From Beaufortia kweichowensis (Eukaryota > Chordata > Actinopteri > Cypriniformes > Gastromyzontidae), in contig CM032794.1 in the NCBI GenBank assembly GCA_019155185.1, positions 10,083,988-10,147,987 of the forward strand: 64,000 bases of DNA. Direction: 5' to 3'. The first letter of the stretch is position 1. The number at the start of each line of letters is the position of its first letter. Shown piece by piece: positions 62,201-64,000 of the stretch. The notes under the pieces are model-generated. The model ran no database searches, was not told where the DNA came from, and saw nothing but the letters and a program-made list of their open reading frames with translations. A program made the translations under genes and the position numbers.

Positions 62201-63967
62201 ATAGTGCTCCTCTAATCCTATATCAGTACTTTTAAAAATTACTTATCCAATCAGATTGGAGAACCAGACCCAAATTGATATTTGTTTTTTTGTTTTTGTA
62301 GGCCCAATGAATCTTATGATAACTGGATCAGTAGAGTCACTGGGAAGGCAGATGGCATTCAAAGATATGCTGAACTCTACAAGTAAGTCATCAGTTAATT
62401 TTATTGCTTGTCACATTGAAGGATCTGTTATTCTGATATTCTTATAGTGTGATTACATTTATTTTACTACAGGAAGGCCAAACGTGTGGACACTGTGAAC
62501 AATTTTAAGAGAATCGAACAGATGGTGCCTGACGACCTATTAAAGTATTTGAGTTTTATTAAATGACTGCCTGCTTGCTGTGATTCATTGTTCAGATATA
62601 TGTATTAATAGTGATTCTAACTCGTAAAATATTTCGGAAATTCATTCAGTACTGGTCATTAATGTTGTTTCAGACGTGCCTTTGTAAGGATGAGTACCAC
62701 ACCTGAAGCCTTCTTGTCATTAAGATCCCATTTCAGCAGCTCTCATGCTGTGCTCTGCATCAGTCACTGGATACTTGGCATTGGTGACAGGCATCTCTCT
62801 AACTTCATGATCAACACAGAGACGGGCGGCATGATCGGGATTGACTTTGGTCATGCTTTTGGATCGGCGACACAGGTGGGCTTTTGACTGCTATTAGCAT
62901 ACACCATACTGACATGACACAGGTGCATATTAGCTAAATGTATTGTTGCAATAAAAGACTAAAATATTTAAGTATGAAAACTTTAACATGCTGGTGTAGT
63001 GACTTATGTCAGATAAAAATTATGGTGAAGAACAATAACCAGTGTTGCATGTGTTGTGTAGTTTCTCCCAGTGCCTGAACTGATGCCATTCAGACTGACA
63101 CGGCAGTTTCTGAACCTGATGCGGCCCATGGCTGAGTCTGGTCTCATTCAGAGTGTGATGGTCCATTCGCTCCGAGCTTTTAGAGATGACCCAGATCTGT
63201 TACTAAACACCATGGATGTGTTTGTAAAGGAGCCCTCACTGGATTGGAAGGTACAACAACTCATAGCTGATTTAAATCTAGTTGTTAAGCATGCCAACAG
63301 AAACCATCTTTTGAATTGCTTTCAAGAGTTATTTGTTTTTTCTTAAATAGCAAATTACTTTTAAATAATATAATCATTTCAGTAATCTCCCCTCATTGAT
63401 GACCTTTTATTCATGTGTCAATCACCCATCTGAGACTTTACATTTAGTTTAAATTATAGTTTAACATCTAGTTTAAATGCAAGCAACCTATACTGAGAAA
63501 ACACTGTCTTCATATTACAGAACTTTGAGATCAAGCAGTTGAAAAAAGGAGGTACATGGACAGAAAATGTGAATACCAAAGAAATAAACTGGTTCCCTCT
63601 ACAGAAGGTCAACTTTGCTCGCCGGAAGCTAGAGGGAGTCAATCCCTCAGTTATAACAAGGTAACTTTAACAAGACATTTAAAGATGTTTCCCTTAAAAC
63701 GATGAAATACAAAAATACAAACTTTTAGTTTCTTCTCATCATGTTGCTTTATTAATGTTCTAGTGAGGAGCTTTGTCTGGGATTTGAGAAGACCGCAGCG
63801 TATAAAGGCATGGTAGCTGTTGCCCACGGAGAAGGACCACACAACATCAGGGCCAAACACAAGGAAAAGATCTGAGTGTTGAAGAGCAGGTTGACTGCCT
63901 GATTGATCAGGCAACAGATCCAAATATACTGGGCAGGGTATGGATAGGTTGGGAACCATGGATTTGA
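33450..63967 (+). CDS. prkdc: DNA-dependent protein kinase catalytic subunit, DNA-PKcs (86 coding exons, frame break in last exon)
   Basis: A nuclear PI3K-like Ser/Thr kinase that binds Ku at DNA double-strand breaks and drives non-homologous end joining and V(D)J recombination. The 86 exons are given in the five block entries that follow. Summed exons give about 4106 residues if the final frame break is ignored (human 4128), with no exon missing. Order: N-terminal and middle HEAT solenoid (about 1-2750), FAT (about 2750-3560), PI3K-type kinase (about 3700-3990), FATC. The start MSSDTSAVGGIQGYLLKLHS aligns with the human N-terminus and leads to the conserved GLGQEC-like motif. Introns 5 and 35 begin with GC rather than GT. 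Intron 76 (5160 nt) holds a large low-complexity array. In exon 86 the frame as written stops at 63873-63875 after NIRAKHKEKI. The remaining coding sequence, ending GWEPWI and stop at 63965-63967, is in another frame. This is either a sequence error or a real truncation. Confidence 0.95.
34150..34346 (+). mobile_element. degenerate LINE 3' end in prkdc intron 2
   Basis: The stretch ending at about 34346 (ccATGATAATAGCAGTTGATGATG, then ATATGGCATTAA and an A-rich AATAAA tail) is colinear with the clearer LINE 3' end in intron 50, which has ATGAATATAGCCATTGGTGC, then TGATATGGCGTTAA and an AAATAAATTAATA tail. No coding remnant is recognisable here, and the 5' limit is a guess. Confidence 0.5.
38372..44131 (+). 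other. prkdc: prkdc exons 21-40: middle HEAT solenoid, first part
   Basis: Exons: 38372-38531, 38691-38797, 38936-39026, 39355-39518, 39615-39767, 39862-39969, 40055-40281, 40392-40486, 40563-40662, 40767-40900, 41197-41427, 41547-41776, 41863-42071, 42157-42289, 42390-42548, 42629-42832, 42985-43173, 43363-43467, 43646-43813, 44004-44131. They encode about residues 753-1783. Strongly conserved runs include LSFAVPFKDMKPVIYLDSFL (exon 24), VMQLIHWFTNN and KFESQDTVAVLEAIL (exon 26), and KSLFKRIYSLALHPNVFKRL (exon 27). Exon 35 ends at a GC donor (GCAAGT at 42549), because no GT alternative keeps the frame. The exon 40 donor is GTAAGT at 44132, splitting a Gln codon. Confidence 0.88.
44363..50231 (+). 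other. prkdc: prkdc exons 41-60: middle HEAT solenoid with PQR and ABCDE phosphosite clusters
   Basis: Exons: 44363-44570, 44748-44926, 45099-45267, 45472-45537, 45648-45711, 45870-46018, 46199-46336, 46429-46548, 46630-46773, 46922-47073, 47532-47663, 47772-47883, 47983-48110, 48186-48335, 48574-48747, 49041-49139, 49227-49437, 49537-49714, 49797-50003, 50116-50231. They encode about residues 1784-2749. Exon 46 has SFSYNSQNPS; its SQ (about S2049) aligns with human autophosphorylation site S2056. Exon 58 has ETQATQ, GTQ, RATQ and FSQ (about T2604, T2607, T2612, T2627, S2634), matching the human T2609/ABCDE cluster. Exon 59 has DETD (about 2703-2706), at the place of the human caspase motif DEVD. 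Confidence 0.88.
47125..47518 (+). mobile_element. 5'-truncated LINE fragment in prkdc intron 50
   Basis: A short frame at 47140-47358 reads SVKHILIECPCLHDIRQHFY and ends about 30 residues later. The SV-HIL-EC-----R--F pattern is typical of the C-terminus of I/Jockey-like non-LTR retrotransposon ORF2 proteins. It is followed by a 3' UTR-like T-rich stretch and the motif ATGAATATAGCCATTGGTGC, then TGATATGGCGTTAA and an A-rich end. Only the last part of the element is present, as expected of target-primed insertion. The exact clade (I/Nimb-like) is from memory and uncertain. Confidence 0.68.
53681..53862. mobile_element. MITE-like element in prkdc intron 71
   Basis: The left terminus TGTGACCCTGTCTGTGAAAA and the reverse complement of the right terminus TGTGACCCAGTCTGTGACAA pair as terminal inverted repeats at the ends of a 182-bp AT-rich, non-coding unit. 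It starts only 14 nt after the exon 71 boundary (donor GT at 53668). It shares its terminus with the element in smarcd3 intron 2 (8405-8703). A frequent zebrafish repeat has the same TGTGACCCTG start as I recall. Confidence 0.75.
54545..54850 (+). repeat. GC-rich interspersed insert in prkdc intron 72
   Basis: Immediately after the exon 72 donor (54541) the composition jumps to GC-rich sequence with a C8 run near 54657-54664, a pseudo-coding stretch reading LACYPGEGHKLGSSSRTQS and two further GTAAGG/GTAACG motifs. It ends near TTAGTTAATCAAAC, after which AT-rich intron resumes. It is unlike its surroundings and resembles a dispersed sequence I remember from cyprinid genomes whose class I cannot name. 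The boundaries are approximate, and the reading frame is judged not to be prkdc coding. Confidence 0.5.
56077..56160 (+). repeat. donor-flank block, copy 1
   Basis: The 5' end of intron 76, beginning GTTCACTGCATTACTTTACA directly at the exon 76 donor and including AAGGTGTCCTTTG and ATTGTAAACTTGTTTAT. This block recurs at 57509-57660 and 59520-59680. Confidence 0.85.
57509..57665 (+). repeat. donor-flank block, copy 2
   Basis: Repeats the exon 76 donor flank (GTTCACTGCATTACTTTACA to TTGTAAACTTGTTTAT) 1434 bp downstream, but without the exon. It continues with ACCCTGATAATGGTCACTGC, ACATATTGAGCATAGACATA and AGTCCTTAGGCTCCAGGAAG, which are absent from copy 1. Confidence 0.85.
59515..59682 (+). 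repeat. donor-flank block, copy 3 (rearranged)
   Basis: Matches copy 2 from AAGGTGTCCTTTG onward, offset by 1999 bp. Its start is altered, and A-rich or array-like bits replace short pieces: CACTGAAAAAACATATTG for CACTGCACATATTG, and CTTAGAAAACATTTTCCAGG for CTTAGGCTCCAGG. Confidence 0.85.
61237..63967 (+). other. prkdc: prkdc exons 77-86: FRB-like region, PI3K-type kinase domain and FATC
   Basis: Exons: 61237-61444, 61543-61610, 61700-61920, 62056-62148, 62302-62382, 62473-62544, 62674-62875, 63062-63250, 63521-63660, 63764-63967. Exon 79 carries RPKRIIIRGDDERDYPFLVK and GGEDLRQDQRIEQLF; its Lys (about 3734) is the expected ATP-binding lysine. Exon 83 has the catalytic loop HWILGIGDRHLSNFM (Asp about 3900) and the metal-binding IGIDFGHAFG (Asp about 3919), so the catalytic residues are intact. 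Exons 80-82 (kinase insert region) diverge most from human. Exon 86 begins in frame (SEELCLGFEKTAAYKGMVAV, then AHGEGPHNIRA) but stops at 63873-63875. The frame one base earlier continues LSVEEQVDCLIDQATDPNIL and GRVWIGWEPWI to 63967. Confidence 0.9.
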
Positions 63968-64000
63968 GTCATACTGTAGGTGACAAAACAAAGATTTCAA
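63968..64000 (+). other. prkdc: start of prkdc 3' UTR (cut by window end)
   Basis: Thirty-three bases follow the family-typical stop codon; no polyadenylation signal is within reach of the window end. Confidence 0.6.

Overview
The window is nuclear DNA of a teleost fish, most likely a cyprinid (zebrafish/carp relatives). It has compact GT-AG introns, AT-rich intergenic DNA, long (CT)n/(GA)n tracts, tRNA-SINE tails and small inverted-repeat DNA elements of types I know from cyprinid genomes. The species assignment is inference. No prokaryotic or viral gene was recognised.

Layout: 1-2.3 kb AT-rich upstream DNA. 2.6-16.0 kb smarcd3 (+, 13 coding exons, BAF60C subunit of SWI/SNF). 16-20.1 kb the convergent 3' UTR/intergenic space. 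20.1-23.9 kb chpf2 (-, 4 coding exons, chondroitin synthesis). 23.9-26.9 kb a divergent promoter region with a probable non-coding first exon of abcf2. 26.9-32.1 kb abcf2 (+, 14 coding exons, ABC-F ATPase). 32.1-33.4 kb abcf2 3' UTR and prkdc promoter. 33.45-63.97 kb prkdc (+, 86 coding exons, DNA-PKcs). I resolved every coding exon of all four genes by splice sites, phase and comparison with remembered human proteins. Predicted lengths are 477, 764, 616 and about 4106 residues, close to the human 483, 772, 623 and 4128.

The four genes do not form a pathway. SMARCD3, CHPF2 and ABCF2 are neighbours at human 7q36, whereas PRKDC is at 8q11, so the window mixes an old conserved block with a neighbour that differs between lineages.

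The most notable observations are: (i) a one-base frame disruption in the last prkdc exon that, as written, removes the FATC tail; (ii) a roughly 4.9-kb low-complexity array filling prkdc intron 76, with three copies of the block next to the exon 76 donor; (iii) two GC-AG introns in prkdc; (iv) several mobile-element remnants, including one inverted-repeat family present in both smarcd3 and prkdc and one LINE 3' end present twice in prkdc; and (v) complementary CT and GA tracts flanking the 43-nt exon 3 of smarcd3. I found no clearly new biological system; the intron 76 array is the least ordinary structure.
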